Source: Streptomyces sp. NBC_01224
GTDB lineage: Bacteria; Actinomycetota; Actinomycetes; Streptomycetales; Streptomycetaceae
NCBI RefSeq assembly: GCF_036002945.1
Contig: NZ_CP108529.1
Span: 2,542,001-2,606,000, forward strand
DNA: 64,000 nt
Direction of reading: 5' to 3'
Part shown: positions 50,795 to 60,587 of the stretch, piece by piece
How positions within the stretch are numbered: position 1 is the stretch's first letter
How the letters are laid out: every line of letters starts with the position of its first letter
Made by a program: the position numbers and the translations under genes
The notes under the pieces: model-generated
The model's input: the letters and a program-made list of their open reading frames with translations, nothing else
Database searches by the model: none
What the model was told of the DNA's origin: nothing

Positions 50795-53188
50795 TCAGCC
50801 GTTCAGATCCACCAGCAGGGGCGGCGCGTGCTCCCCCCGTACGGTCGTCAGGGACAGCACCGCATGTCCGGCGGGTACCCGGTGGGCCAGTTCGGAGGCC
50901 GACCAGCGTTCCCGCTCGACCTGGCGCACGGTCACCGCGTCCGTGGTGACCGCCTTGCCTGTGACGAGTTTGCGGAAGGCGTGGATGGCCCGGGTCATCG
51001 GCTGGTCGGCGAAGACGGTGCGCTGGGTGACGTCGCGGGTCTCGACCCACTCCGTTCCCCAGGCCTCGGCGAACTTCTTCCCGTCCCACGTCGTGATTCC
51101 GGAGAACGCCATCCGGCAGCCGACCGCACCGAGCAGCGCCGTGTGCAGTTGCTCCGGTACGTCGTCGAGGGTGCGCAGGGTGAGTACGGCCCCGGCGTGC
51201 GCGGAGCGCAGCCGCTGGATTCCGCGAACGGTGTCGGGGGTCAGGGTGTGGGTCGCGTCATCGAGGACCAGACAGGCGAAGAGGGAACGGTCGGTGCGGG
51301 CCGCGGCGCTCGCGGTGAACTGCGCGAGTACCAGACGTGCCAGTACCCGGGACGCCTCGGCGTGGCCGCGTTCGGGTAGATCGATACGGACCCGGAGCGG
51401 GTGTTCCAGGGCCCGCAGCGAGAAGGGGCGGGCCTTGCCCGTGGTGTCGAAGAACTCGGTGAAGGCGGGCCGGTCGAGCAGGGCGACGCGGTCGGCGAGA
51501 GCCGGGCCCGGGTCGCCGGGCGCACCGGACTGGCGGGCGCGGCCGTCGAGCTCGCGCTGCATGCCGGGGTGTCCCGTCGCGTCGAGCGCCTCTCGCAGAG
51601 CGGCGAGGGCGCCGGGCACACCGTCCAGGAGTTCCCGCAGCTCCGGTACGGAGGGGAAACGGCCGTGGGCGGCCCGGAAGGGGCCGAGGAGCTGGGCGAG
51701 GGCCGTGGCGGCGCGTCTGCCGTCCACCTCGGGGAGGTCACCGACCAGGCCGTCGGCGAGGACGGTCGCGGCCTCGTCGGGGTCGGTGGTGCCGCCGTAC
51801 AGATCGAGATCGTGCACGGATGACGGGTCGCCGACCTTGATGACGACGTCGAACCCCTGGTCGCCGCCGAGCTGGGTACCGGCGGCGCACACGGCGACGA
51901 CGGCGGCCTGTCCGGCGAGCGCCTGCAGTGCGAGGGATTCGACGACGGGCCGGATCAGTGCCCGGCTCTTGCCCGCGCCGGGCGGGCCGACGGCGAGCAG
52001 GGATGTGCCCAGCAGCCCGGGATCGAGGGCGATGCCGCTGCCGCGGCGGGCGTACGGGTTGCGCTCGCCGCCCTCGACGGTGCCGAGCCTGACCTGCTGG
52101 ACCAGCAGATCGTGCCGGGCGGCGCGTACCGGGAGGTCACGTGCGCCGGAGGGGTGGGTACAGGCGGCGGAGCCGTTGCGCAGCACGGTGTCGGTGAAGG
52201 CGGAGAGCCTGGAGTGGTCGGCGCGCACGGATGTCCAGGCGCGGCGGATGCGGGCGTAGTCGACATCGTTCATCCGCCCGGACCGGGTTTCCCTGGCGAG
52301 CGCGGCGGCGGCCTGGTGCTGTCCGGCGGCGCGCAGATCGGGCCATTCGGCCGGGTCCTCCTCGCTGCCTTCGACGATGACGTCCGCACCGTCGGGCGCG
52401 TGCGGCTTCGCCGGGTCGCGGCCGTCCCGGCCGGGAGCCGGCTGCCCGGAGCGGCTGCGGCGCCACAGCTCGGCCCAGCGCCCGAGCCTGGCGAACGGCC
52501 ACACGATCACCAGGGTGAGCAGGGTGTACAGCCCGTAGCTGATCAGCGTGGACTGCGTGCGGTCGTGGCCCAGCCAGCCATCCGGCACCAGGCCGAAGAC
52601 CAGTCCCATCCCCGGCACGGTCCCGTTCCAGACGAGGAGCCAGACCAGCAGCGCACCGATCGCCGCACCGCCCGCCCGTGCGGCGGCCCCCTTGGCGGCG
52701 ACGCACCGCTCGAATGCGGCGGGCCAGTTGCCCAGCCGGCCGAATCCGTAGACGAGGCCCCCGATGATCAGCAGACGGTAGATGTCGAGCGCACGGACCG
52801 CGCCCCGGGTCTGCGGCTCGTCGCCGAACGGCCCCCACCAGTCGCCGGGGGTGAAGAGCTTCAGCGGAACCCGCCAGTACGGGATGTAGTTGTTGCGCCA
52901 GAGCGACCAGACGAGGATGCAGGCCAGCAGCGAGATCACCGCGCCGCTCACCAGCGTGCGGTCCGGGGTGCGCTCCTTCTCCTCGGCGGGCCGGGGGGCA
53001 TGGCCGAGCCGCCAGACACCGGGATCCGCGACGGGCCTCGGGGTGCGGAGCCAGTCCCCGAGGGAGGGGCCGGACGCGGGGGCGTAGCCAGGCCTGGGCG
53101 GCAGTTCGGGCGGTGGCGGGCCGGCCGGGCGCGGCACCGGATGACCGGAGCGGGTGCCCCGCGAGTCGTACGTGCCCTCGGTGTCCAT
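50795..53188 (-). CDS. Membrane ATPase (FtsK/HerA/TraD-like) of unknown role
   Basis: A 797-residue protein. A proline-rich N-terminus (residues 1-75) is followed by five or six hydrophobic segments to about residue 240 (LVSGAVISLLACILVWSLW, YRLLIIGGLVYGFG, AAIGALLVWLLVWNGTV, GLYTLLTLVIVWPF). The C-terminal half is a P-loop ATPase with Walker A VGPPGAGKSRALIRP and a Walker B candidate FACLVLDDATHTL, followed by RLRSAHAGAVLTLRTLDD as in conjugation-type ATPases. Not part of an obvious conjugation locus. It is conserved next to gabT in Streptomyces as I recall. Function unknown. Confidence 0.82.
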   Translation of the reverse strand: MDTEGTYDSRGTRSGHPVPRPAGPPPPELPPRPGYAPASGPSLGDWLRTPRPVADPGVWRLGHAPRPAEEKERTPDRTLVSGAVISLLACILVWSLWRNNYIPYWRVPLKLFTPGDWWGPFGDEPQTRGAVRALDIYRLLIIGGLVYGFGRLGNWPAAFERCVAAKGAAARAGGAAIGALLVWLLVWNGTVPGMGLVFGLVPDGWLGHDRTQSTLISYGLYTLLTLVIVWPFARLGRWAELWRRSRSGQPAPGRDGRDPAKPHAPDGADVIVEGSEEDPAEWPDLRAAGQHQAAAALARETRSGRMNDVDYARIRRAWTSVRADHSRLSAFTDTVLRNGSAACTHPSGARDLPVRAARHDLLVQQVRLGTVEGGERNPYARRGSGIALDPGLLGTSLLAVGPPGAGKSRALIRPVVESLALQALAGQAAVVAVCAAGTQLGGDQGFDVVIKVGDPSSVHDLDLYGGTTDPDEAATVLADGLVGDLPEVDGRRAATALAQLLGPFRAAHGRFPSVPELRELLDGVPGALAALREALDATGHPGMQRELDGRARQSGAPGDPGPALADRVALLDRPAFTEFFDTTGKARPFSLRALEHPLRVRIDLPERGHAEASRVLARLVLAQFTASAAARTDRSLFACLVLDDATHTLTPDTVRGIQRLRSAHAGAVLTLRTLDDVPEQLHTALLGAVGCRMAFSGITTWDGKKFAEAWGTEWVETRDVTQRTVFADQPMTRAIHAFRKLVTGKAVTTDAVTVRQVERERWSASELAHRVPAGHAVLSLTTVRGEHAPPLLVDLNG

Positions 53189-53489
53189 GTGCTGTCCCTC
53201 GTCCCCTGACCAGCGCCGACCGGTAACTCCGGGCGCAGGCGCCCGAAGTCATCAATCTAGTGCCCCGTACCACCCCGTCGGACGCGGTACGGCGGGAAGT
53301 CTTCGCCCGTGCCCCGGAGCCCTTCGTCCCGCCCGCGCACCGCCTCGGCCCGGCCCCCGCACCCCGTCGCTATGTCCTTGGCGGACAACCGCGTCCGGCC
53401 ACCACTCCCGAACGGAACATGCCGGACCCCGGGCCTCGCCCATAGCCTGCAGAAAGAGAAGCGTCCGAAACACCCCACAGGAGCCCCTC

Positions 53490-54830
53490 ATGACCGCAAT
53501 TCCGCAGGAGCGCCGCGTCGTCACTGCCATTCCCGGCCCGAAGTCGGTGGAGCTGCAGGCCCGCCGTCTCGCGACGGTGGCCGCAGGTGTGGGCTCCACC
53601 CTGCCGGTGTTCACCGCCCGCGCCGGTGGCGGGATCATCGAGGACGTGGACGGCAACCGTCTGATCGACCTCGGTTCCGGTATCGCCGTGACGTCGGTCG
53701 GCGCCTCCGCCGAGGCCGTCGTACGCCGTGCGTCCGCGCAGCTCGCCGACTTCACCCACACCTGTTTCATGGTCACGCCGTACGAGGGGTACGTCGAGGT
53801 CTGTGAGCAGCTCGCCGAGCTGACGCCGGGCGACCACGCCAAGAAGTCCGCGCTGTTCAACTCGGGCGCCGAGGCCGTCGAGAACGCCGTGAAGATCGCC
53901 CGCGTGTACACCAAGCGCACCGCGGTCGTCGTCTTCGACCACGGCTACCACGGCCGCACCAACCTGACGATGGCGCTGACCGCCAAGAACATGCCGTACA
54001 AGCAGGGCTTCGGCCCGTTCGCACCCGAGGTCTACCGGGTGCCGGTGGCGTACGGCTACCGCTGGCCGACCGGTGCCGAGAACGCCGGCGCCGAGGCGTC
54101 CGCTCAGGCCATCGACCAGATCACCAAGCAGATCGGCGCGGACAACGTCGCCGCGATCATCATCGAGCCGGTGCTCGGCGAGGGCGGCTTCATCGAGCCG
54201 GCCAAGGGCTTCCTCCCGGCGATCGCGCAGTTCGCCAAGGACAACGGCATCGTCTTCGTCGCCGACGAGATCCAGTCCGGCTTCTGCCGCACCGGCCAGT
54301 GGTTCGCCTGTGAGGACGAGGGCATCGTCCCCGACCTGATCACCACCGCCAAGGGCATCGCGGGTGGTCTGCCGCTCTCCGCCGTGACCGGCCGCGCCGA
54401 GATCATGGACGCCGCCCACGCCGGTGGCCTCGGTGGCACCTATGGCGGAAACCCGGTGGCCTGCGCGGGTGCGCTCGGCGCCATCGAGACGATGCGCGAG
54501 CTGGACCTGAACGGGAAGGCGAAGCGCATCGAGGAGATCATGAAGGGCCGCCTCGCCGAGATGCAGGCGAAGCTGCCGAACGGCGATCTCATCGGTGACA
54601 TCCGCGGCCGCGGTGCGATGATCGCGATCGAGCTGGTGAAGTCCGGCACGAAGGACCCGAACCCGGAGGCCGCCGCGAAGCTCGCCAAGGCCTGCCACGC
54701 GGAGGGCGTGCTGGTCCTGACCTGTGGCACGTACGGCAACGTCCTGCGCTTCCTGCCGCCGCTGGTGATCGGCGAGGACCTGCTGAACGAGGCTCTCGAC
54801 GTCATCGAGCAGGCTTTCGGCCAGATCTGA
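53490..54830 (+). CDS. gabT: 4-aminobutyrate aminotransferase
   Basis: A 446-residue class III PLP aminotransferase, start ATG at 53490 behind ACAGGAG. Motifs: NRLIDLGSGIAVTSVGASAE, SALFNSGAEAVENAVKIARV (PLP phosphate), DHGYHGRTNLTMALTAK, IIIEPVLGEGGFIEPAKGFL, VFVADEIQSGFCRTGQWFAC (PLP ring Asp), TTAKGIAGGLPLSAV (Schiff-base Lys) and GTYGGNPVACAGA. It moves the amino group of GABA to 2-oxoglutarate, giving succinate semialdehyde. It lies divergently from the ATPase gene; a 300-bp gap upstream should hold its promoter. Confidence 0.95.
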   Translation: MTAIPQERRVVTAIPGPKSVELQARRLATVAAGVGSTLPVFTARAGGGIIEDVDGNRLIDLGSGIAVTSVGASAEAVVRRASAQLADFTHTCFMVTPYEGYVEVCEQLAELTPGDHAKKSALFNSGAEAVENAVKIARVYTKRTAVVVFDHGYHGRTNLTMALTAKNMPYKQGFGPFAPEVYRVPVAYGYRWPTGAENAGAEASAQAIDQITKQIGADNVAAIIIEPVLGEGGFIEPAKGFLPAIAQFAKDNGIVFVADEIQSGFCRTGQWFACEDEGIVPDLITTAKGIAGGLPLSAVTGRAEIMDAAHAGGLGGTYGGNPVACAGALGAIETMRELDLNGKAKRIEEIMKGRLAEMQAKLPNGDLIGDIRGRGAMIAIELVKSGTKDPNPEAAAKLAKACHAEGVLVLTCGTYGNVLRFLPPLVIGEDLLNEALDVIEQAFGQI

Positions 54831-54840
54831 CCTGTGCGAA

Positions 54841-54873
54841 CCCCGGCGGTGGCGGAAGACGTTTTCGCCGGGG
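54841..54873. terminator. Hairpin after gabT
   Basis: CCCCGGCG (54841-54848) pairs with CGCCGGGG (54866-54873) across a 17-nt loop, 10 bp after the gabT stop. Confidence 0.65.
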
Positions 54874-54978
54874 CTGCAGGGGGCCCGCGTGACGGCCTGT
54901 GAAGAACGTGTGGGGGGCCGATGGCGGGATCCGTTTCCGTCTGTCGGTCCCCCGTCGGCTGACGTACGGTTTCCGCAG

Positions 54979-55794
54979 ATGAGAGAAACACCCCGCCCGC
55001 AGGGGACTGCCGGCGACGCCGGGCCGGAGCTTCCCCAGCACCGTCCTGGCCGTGCCTTCGCGCACACCACTGGAGCCTCTGGCTCCGGAACTCCTCACCG
55101 ATCGGATGGCCGCTCGCCCCAAACCCCCCGGGGCGCGCGGCAAACCGATCCGACCGGCCGCCCCGGAACCACCCCCCCTGTTCCCGGGCGGCCGGCTCTT
55201 CTCATTTCTCTGGTGTCGTCCCTCCTGGCACTCCTCGCGCTCACCACCTGGCAGGTCGCGGCCGACGGTCCATTGCGCTCGCTGGACGAGCGGACCGGCC
55301 GGGCCGTCGTGGGACACGGCCCCGCCCGGCTGACCGAATTCCTCGCCGACCTCGGCAATATGCAGCTCGCACTCCCGGTGCTGGGCTGCGCGATCGTCTG
55401 GGCTCTGGTGCGCGGCGCCCGCCGTGAGCCGTTGTACGCGGCGCTCACCATGGTGGCGGTGCCCCTGCTGGTCGTCCCGCTGAAGGACTGGATCGCCCGC
55501 CCGGGCCCCCTGACCGACGCCACCGGCTACTACCCGTCCGGCCATGCGGCGACGGCCGCGGTGGCGTACGGGGCGGCGGCGCTGCTGACCTCGCCGTATG
55601 CGAGGCGGTCGTGGATGATGCCCGTCGCCGCCGTCTCACTGACAGCGGCGACGGGCATCGGTCTGGTGCTGCGCGGCTATCACTGGCCGCTGGATGTGCT
55701 GGGCAGTTGGTTCCTGTGCGGGCTGCTGCTCCTGCCGCTGGGCCTCAGCTGCCGAAGTAGGCGTCGAAGTTCTTCGAGAACTCCCCGTTGTTGA
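54979..55794 (+). CDS. PAP2-family membrane phosphatase
   Basis: A 271-residue protein, start ATG at 54979 (MRETPRPQGT). A proline-rich cytoplasmic leader of about 75 residues precedes five or six membrane helices. The phosphatase signature is complete: KDWIARPGP (KX6RP), GYYPSGHAATA (PSGH) and LRGYHWPLDVLGS (catalytic His with Asp). It removes phosphate from lipid phosphates, perhaps undecaprenyl diphosphate. Its 3' end overlaps the chitinase 3' end by 50 bp, tail to tail. Confidence 0.9.
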   Translation: MRETPRPQGTAGDAGPELPQHRPGRAFAHTTGASGSGTPHRSDGRSPQTPRGARQTDPTGRPGTTPPVPGRPALLISLVSSLLALLALTTWQVAADGPLRSLDERTGRAVVGHGPARLTEFLADLGNMQLALPVLGCAIVWALVRGARREPLYAALTMVAVPLLVVPLKDWIARPGPLTDATGYYPSGHAATAAVAYGAAALLTSPYARRSWMMPVAAVSLTAATGIGLVLRGYHWPLDVLGSWFLCGLLLLPLGLSCRSRRRSSSRTPRC

Positions 55795-57565
55795 AGCGGT
55801 CCCAGTTGATCGACCATGTCATCAGTCCGCGCAGCCCCGGCCACGTCCCGTGGGTGGCGTACGAGCCGCAGTCGGTCTTCTTCGTCAGGCAGTTCAGCGC
55901 CTTGGTGACCTCGGCGGGCGTGGTGTAGCCGTTGCCCGCCTGGGTGGAGGCCGGCAGACCGATGGAGACCTGGTCGGGACGGAGCCCGGGGAACACCTTG
56001 GTCTGGTCGCCGGCCACCGGGAAACCGGCGAGCAGCATGTCGGTCATGGCGATGTGGAAGTCCGCGCCGCCCATCGAGTGGTACTGGTTGTCCAGACCCA
56101 TGATGGAGCCCGAGTTGTAGTCCTGGACGTGCAGCAGGGTCAGGTCGTCGCGCAACGCGTGGACGACCGGGAGGTAGGCACCGGCACGGGGGTCCTGACC
56201 GCCCCAGGGGCCCGAGCCGTAGTACTGGTAGCCGAGCTGTACGAAGAAGGTCTCGGGGGCCATGGTGAGGACGAACTTGTCGCCGTACTTGGCCTTGAGG
56301 GTCTTCACCGCGGAGATCAGGTTGACGATGACCGGGGTGGTGGGGTTCCGGAAGTCGGTGTCGCCGGTGTTCAGCGAGAGCGAGTGGCCCTCGAAGTCGA
56401 TGTCCAGGCCGTCCAGACCGTACTCGTCGATGATCTTGCTGACCGAGGAGACGAAGGTGTCACGGGCGGCGGTGGTGGAGAGTTGCACCTGGCCGTTCTG
56501 GCCGCCGATGGAGATCAGCACCTTCTTGCCCGCGGCCTGCTTGGCCTTGATGGCCGCCTTGAACTCGGCCACGGACTCGACGTTCGGGCACTCGGCGATC
56601 GGGCAGAGCGAGAACCGGATGTCGCCCGAGGTGGCGGAGGTCGGCTCACCGAAGGCCAGGTCGATGACGTCCCAGGAGTCGGGGACGTCCGCCATCCGCG
56701 TGTAGCCGGAGCCGTTGGCGAAGCTGGAGTGCAGATAGCCGACCAGTGCGTGGGTGGGGAGGCCGGAGCCGCCTCCGCCGCCCGCCGTGGTGGTGGCAGA
56801 GACGGCGGCGGACTTGGCGGACTCGCCGGCGGAGTTGGCTGCGGCGACCTGGAAGCTGTACGCGGTCGACGCGGCCAGGCCCGTCACGGTGGCGGAGGTT
56901 CCGGTGACCGAGAGGACCTTTGTGCCGCCCTGGTAGACGTTGTAGCCGGTGGCCCCCGTGGAGCCGGTCCAGGAGAGGGCGACCGAGGAGGCGGTGGTCG
57001 TGCCGGTCTTCAGTCCGGTGGGGGCGGCCGGAAGCGCGACCGGGTCGCCGCCGGGGCCGACCAGCGTGAGGTCGTCGGCGTAGTAGGCGGGTGTGCCGTA
57101 CCAGCCATGGGTGTAGACGGTCACCGAGGTGGTGGACGGGCCGGTCTTGAACGTGGTCGTGAGCTGCTGCCAGCCGGCCGCCGACTGCGTCCAGGCGGAC
57201 ACGTCGGTCGTGCCGGTGCCGTCCGCTCCGAGGTAGACGTAACTGCCCTGCACCCAGGCGCTCAGCGTGTACGTGGAGTCCGGCTTGACCGTCACGGACT
57301 GGGAGCACTTGGCGTTGTCGCTGCTGGCCGGGGTCGCCTTCAGCGCCGAAGTTCCGCTGTGGGACGGCATGCTGACGATGGCTCCGCTGCCGCCGGTACA
57401 GCTCCAGCCGTCCAGGCCGGCCTCGAAGCCGCCGTTGCGCGCCAGATCGGAGTCGGCAGCGGCGGCGGACGGTGCGGTGGCGGCCAGGCCGCCGGCGGCG
57501 AGCAGGGCCGCCGAGAAAGCGGCCAGAAGTCCGGTAAATCGGGCGGGGGGTCCCGTGCGTTCCAC
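55745..57565 (-). CDS. Secreted GH18 chitinase with carbohydrate-binding and fibronectin III domains
   Basis: A 606-residue extracellular enzyme, start GTG at 57565 behind CGGAGGCC. Residues 1-37 are a signal peptide (PPARFTGLLAAFSAALLAAG). Residues 38-172 resemble a CBM (GGFEAGLDGWSCTGGSGAIV), 178-262 a fibronectin III domain (APTGLKTGTTTASSVALSWT), then a Gly linker, and 269-606 the GH18 barrel. The catalytic DxxDxDxE is DGLDIDFE at 385-392, with Glu392 as acid/base. It cleaves beta-1,4 bonds in chitin. A DasR-type operator lies upstream, so it should respond to N-acetylglucosamine. Its end overlaps the PAP2 gene. Confidence 0.96.
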   Translation of the reverse strand: MERTGPPARFTGLLAAFSAALLAAGGLAATAPSAAAADSDLARNGGFEAGLDGWSCTGGSGAIVSMPSHSGTSALKATPASSDNAKCSQSVTVKPDSTYTLSAWVQGSYVYLGADGTGTTDVSAWTQSAAGWQQLTTTFKTGPSTTSVTVYTHGWYGTPAYYADDLTLVGPGGDPVALPAAPTGLKTGTTTASSVALSWTGSTGATGYNVYQGGTKVLSVTGTSATVTGLAASTAYSFQVAAANSAGESAKSAAVSATTTAGGGGGSGLPTHALVGYLHSSFANGSGYTRMADVPDSWDVIDLAFGEPTSATSGDIRFSLCPIAECPNVESVAEFKAAIKAKQAAGKKVLISIGGQNGQVQLSTTAARDTFVSSVSKIIDEYGLDGLDIDFEGHSLSLNTGDTDFRNPTTPVIVNLISAVKTLKAKYGDKFVLTMAPETFFVQLGYQYYGSGPWGGQDPRAGAYLPVVHALRDDLTLLHVQDYNSGSIMGLDNQYHSMGGADFHIAMTDMLLAGFPVAGDQTKVFPGLRPDQVSIGLPASTQAGNGYTTPAEVTKALNCLTKKTDCGSYATHGTWPGLRGLMTWSINWDRFNNGEFSKNFDAYFGS

Positions 57566-57609
57566 AACGGCCTCCGTGCATGGGGGAATTGAGTGCGGCG
57601 GCCACAACA

Positions 57610-57621
57610 TGGTCCAGACCA
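57610..57621. promoter_or_regulatory. DasR-responsive element (dre) of the chitinase
   Basis: TGGTCCAGACCA matches the dre core TGGTCTAGACCA at 11 of 12 positions, 45 bp upstream of the chitinase start. DasR is the GntR-type repressor of chitin and GlcNAc use in Streptomyces and is released by glucosamine 6-phosphate. Confidence 0.85.
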
Positions 57622-57736
57622 ATCAGGTTGTCAAGACCTCTGGCAGCACCCCGGCCCGCCGGGGTGCCGGCGGCGGCGTCCGCCGTTCCCGACGCCCGAT
57701 CCCCGCGGCCCTTGTCTCCGGCCCCGCCGTTCCCCG

Positions 57737-58197
57737 TCAGTTCCCGCCGCTCCCGGCCCTTCCCTCCGCCGCCTCATGTATCGCAAGCTCCAGAAGTGTC
57801 GCGTCGGTGAGCGTTCCCGAGCCGTCCGGCGGTATCAGCCGGCGCACCCCTCCCGCGGCCTCCCGCCCCGGGTACGGCACGACTCTCCAGGTCCCCCGCC
57901 CCGCTCCCCGTACACCGGTGCCGACCCAGCGGGTGACGGTGCCCGGCGGCACGAAGAAGCCCATGCGGGCATCGCCGAGTCGGAGAGAACCGGCCCGGGG
58001 CAGTCGATGAGACGGGTGAGCGCATCGCGCGTGGGACAGCCCAGCTCCCCCGGAAGAATCAGTACGTCCCAGCGCCGACCGGCGGGAAGGAACGCGACCC
58101 CCTGGGGATCGCGCTCCCACTCCCGCCGGCAGGCGTCCGGCTCCGGTGCCACCGATGCGAGCCACTCGACCGCAGCTTTGGCCCCCGCGCCAGCCAT
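57737..58197 (-). pseudogene. Conserved Streptomyces gene with a single-base frameshift
   Basis: Frame 1 begins at the ATG at 58197 (MAGAGAKAAVEWLASVAPEP) and reads through RRWDVLILPGELGCPTRDAL to CPGPVLSD. Frame 2 takes over near 57980 and reads ARMGFFVPPGTVTRWVGTGV, then GTGTLTD-type sequence (GSGTLTDATLLELAIHEAAE) to the stop at 57737. Relatives, as I recall, read GPVL-x-D-F-G-D-x-RMGFFVPPGT, so one T is missing in a GAC-TTC-GGC context. Proteins of this kind resemble a primase/polymerase N-terminal-like fold. It is either a true pseudogene or a sequencing error. Confidence 0.75.
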
Positions 58198-58346
58198 GAC
58201 CGACCTCCATTCCGTGTGTACCGGCCATGCGTTGCCGGTGCGTCCACACGGAAGAGAGGGGCGACGCCGAATCATTACGCGGGTTCGGGCCACCGGTTGG
58301 CAGTGAACTGGTTCACGCCCCCCGCCGGGGCGGGCGCACGCCGTGC

Positions 58347-59762
58347 TCAGCTGTCGAAGCCGAGCCCCAGCCGGTCCATCGTCCGCAGCCACAGATTGCG
58401 ATGGCCGCCATTGTTGTCCGCCCTGGCCAGGGACCGCTTGGTGAGCTCGATCCCGGCCCAGGCGAAGGGCTCCGGCGGGAACGGCATCGGCTTGCTGCGG
58501 ACCATTTCCAGAGCGGTCCGCTCATTCTGTTCGCCCGCCAGCAGATCGAGCATCACATCGGCCCCGAACCGGGTGGCTCCGACGCCGAGTCCGGTATATC
58601 CGGCGGCATAGGCGACCCGGCCCTGATGGGCCGTACCGAAGAATGCGGAAAAGCGGGAACAGGTGTCGATCGCCCCGCCCCAGGCATGGCTGAAACGGAC
58701 ACCGGCCAGCTGCGGGAAACAGTCGAAGAACTGGCCCGCGAGCTTGAGGAAGGTCTCCGGTCGCTGATCGAGATCGGCGCTCAGCCGACCCCCGTACGGA
58801 TAGATCGCGTCATACCCGCCCCACAGAATCCGGTTGTCGGCCGACATCCGGAAGTAGTGGAACTGGTTGGCACTGTCGCCCAGTCCCTGCCGGTTCTTCC
58901 AGCCGATCGAGGCGAGCTGGTCGGCAGTGAGAGGCTCGGTCATCAGCGCGTAGTCATAGACCGGCACGGTGTACGGGCGCACCCGCTTGACCAGCGAAGG
59001 GAAGATGTTCGTACCGAGGGCGACACGGCGTGCGAAGACCCTCCCGTACGGCGTGCGGACCGCCATTCCCGTGGTGGACCTGGCCAGTTCGAGGCCTCGG
59101 GTGTGCTCGTACATCCGCACCCCGAGGTCCAGGCATGCCTGCTTCAGGCCCCAGGCCAGCTTGGCGGGATGCAACATGGCGACCCCGCGCCGGTCCCACA
59201 GCCCGCCGAGGAACGTGGGCGAGTCGACCTCGGCGCGCAGCGCGTCCCGGTCCAGGAATTCCACCCCCGTGAAGCCGAGCCTTTCGGCCTCCTGGTGCCA
59301 TTCCTGAAGCTCTGCCAGCTGGTGGGGTTCGGTGGCGACATCGATTTCGCCGGTGCGCTCGAATTCGCAGTCGATGGAGTAGCGGGCGACGGCGGCCTCA
59401 ATGGCGTCGAGGTTCCGCTCGCCCAGCTCCTCCAGCTTCCTGATCTCGTCCGGCCAGCGCTCCAGCCCGTTGGGCAGGCCATGGGTGAGGGAGGCGGCGC
59501 AGAATCCGCCGTTGCGGCCCGAGGCGGCCCAGCCCACCTCGTGCCCCTCGATCAGTACGACGTCACGCTCCGGGTCACGTTCCTTGGCGATCAGCGCGGT
59601 CCATAGTCCGCTGTAGCCGCCGCCGATGACGAGGAGATCGCAGTGCTCGTCACCGGTGAGCGCGGGCAGCGCTTCGAGCCTGCCGGGGTCGTCGAGCCAG
59701 AACGAGACCGGCTTGGCGTCGGAGAGTGATTGTGCAGCAGTACGCATGGCAGCTGGGGCCAT
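58347..59762 (-). CDS. FAD-dependent oxidoreductase, gamma-glutamylputrescine-oxidase-like
   Basis: A 471-residue DAO-family flavoprotein. The start is set at the ATG at 59762 (MAPAAMRT) behind AAGGAGTTGGAAACC; a TTG nine bases earlier is in frame but sits against the ribosome site. N-terminal FAD site: CDLLVIGGGYSGLWTALIAK and IEGHEVGWAASGRNGGFC. C-terminal FAD contact: VAYAAGYTGLGVGATRFGAD. The layout resembles PuuB/YurR-type amine oxidases. Being 25 bp upstream of nothing on its own side but directly after the polyamine permease genes, it probably oxidises putrescine or its gamma-glutamyl derivative. Confidence 0.88.
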   Translation of the reverse strand: MAPAAMRTAAQSLSDAKPVSFWLDDPGRLEALPALTGDEHCDLLVIGGGYSGLWTALIAKERDPERDVVLIEGHEVGWAASGRNGGFCAASLTHGLPNGLERWPDEIRKLEELGERNLDAIEAAVARYSIDCEFERTGEIDVATEPHQLAELQEWHQEAERLGFTGVEFLDRDALRAEVDSPTFLGGLWDRRGVAMLHPAKLAWGLKQACLDLGVRMYEHTRGLELARSTTGMAVRTPYGRVFARRVALGTNIFPSLVKRVRPYTVPVYDYALMTEPLTADQLASIGWKNRQGLGDSANQFHYFRMSADNRILWGGYDAIYPYGGRLSADLDQRPETFLKLAGQFFDCFPQLAGVRFSHAWGGAIDTCSRFSAFFGTAHQGRVAYAAGYTGLGVGATRFGADVMLDLLAGEQNERTALEMVRSKPMPFPPEPFAWAGIELTKRSLARADNNGGHRNLWLRTMDRLGLGFDS

Positions 59763-59786
59763 GGTTTCCAACTCCTTCAGGGCTTT

Positions 59787-60587
59787 CTATCGTGCGGTGT
59801 TCTTCCGCCGGTTCGCGATCAGCTGACCGACGACAACCACCAGCACCGCAATGATGAACATCGCCGTACCGATGACGTTGATCTGCACGGGCGTGCCGCG
59901 CTGTGCCGATCCCCAGACGAACATGGGGAAGGTCACGGTGGAGCCCGCGTTGAAATTGGTGATGATGAAATCGTCGAAGGAGAGCGCGAAGGCCAGCAGC
60001 GCTCCCGCCGCGATTCCGGGGGCGGCGATCGGCAGCGTCACCCGCAGGAAGGTCTGCACGGGTCCCGCGTACAGATCGCGGGCCGCCTCCTCCAGCCGCG
60101 GGTCCATCGACATCACACGCGCCTTGACAGCCGTCACCACGAAGCTCAGGCAGAACATGATGTGCGCGATCAGGATCGTCCAGAAGCCCAGCTGTGCGCC
60201 CATGTTGAGGAAGAGCGTGAGCAGCGAGGCGGCCATGACGACCTCGGGCATCGCCATCGGCAGGAAGATCAGCGAGTTGATCGCGCCGCGCGCCCGGAAG
60301 CGGTAGCGGACCAGCGCGAAGGAGATCATCGTGCCGAGGACGGTCGCGCCGACGGTGGCCCAGGTGGCGATCTGCAGGGACAGGGAGAGCGAGCCGCACA
60401 TGTCGGCGACGCCGCAGGGGTCCTTCCAGGCGTCCAGCGAAAAGTGCTGCCAGGCGTAGTTGAAGCGCCCCTTCGGCTTGTTGAACGAGAACACCATCAC
60501 GACGATGTTCGGAAGGATCATGTAGGCCAGGGTCAGCAGACCAGCGATGACGATCAGATTCCGGCGTATCCAGCGCAGTACGGGCAT
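59787..60587 (-). CDS. potC: Polyamine ABC transporter permease (PotC-type)
   Basis: A 266-residue inner membrane permease with about six helices (IVIAGLLTLAYMILPNIVVM, INSLIFLPMAMPEVVMAASL, FAIIAVLVVVVGQLI-type end). The EAA loop is EEAARDLYAGPVQTFLRVTLPIAAPGI, the contact with the ATPase. Start TGATG overlap with potB. Last gene of the transporter, 24 bp before the oxidase gene. Confidence 0.92.
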   Translation of the reverse strand: MPVLRWIRRNLIVIAGLLTLAYMILPNIVVMVFSFNKPKGRFNYAWQHFSLDAWKDPCGVADMCGSLSLSLQIATWATVGATVLGTMISFALVRYRFRARGAINSLIFLPMAMPEVVMAASLLTLFLNMGAQLGFWTILIAHIMFCLSFVVTAVKARVMSMDPRLEEAARDLYAGPVQTFLRVTLPIAAPGIAAGALLAFALSFDDFIITNFNAGSTVTFPMFVWGSAQRGTPVQINVIGTAMFIIAVLVVVVGQLIANRRKNTAR

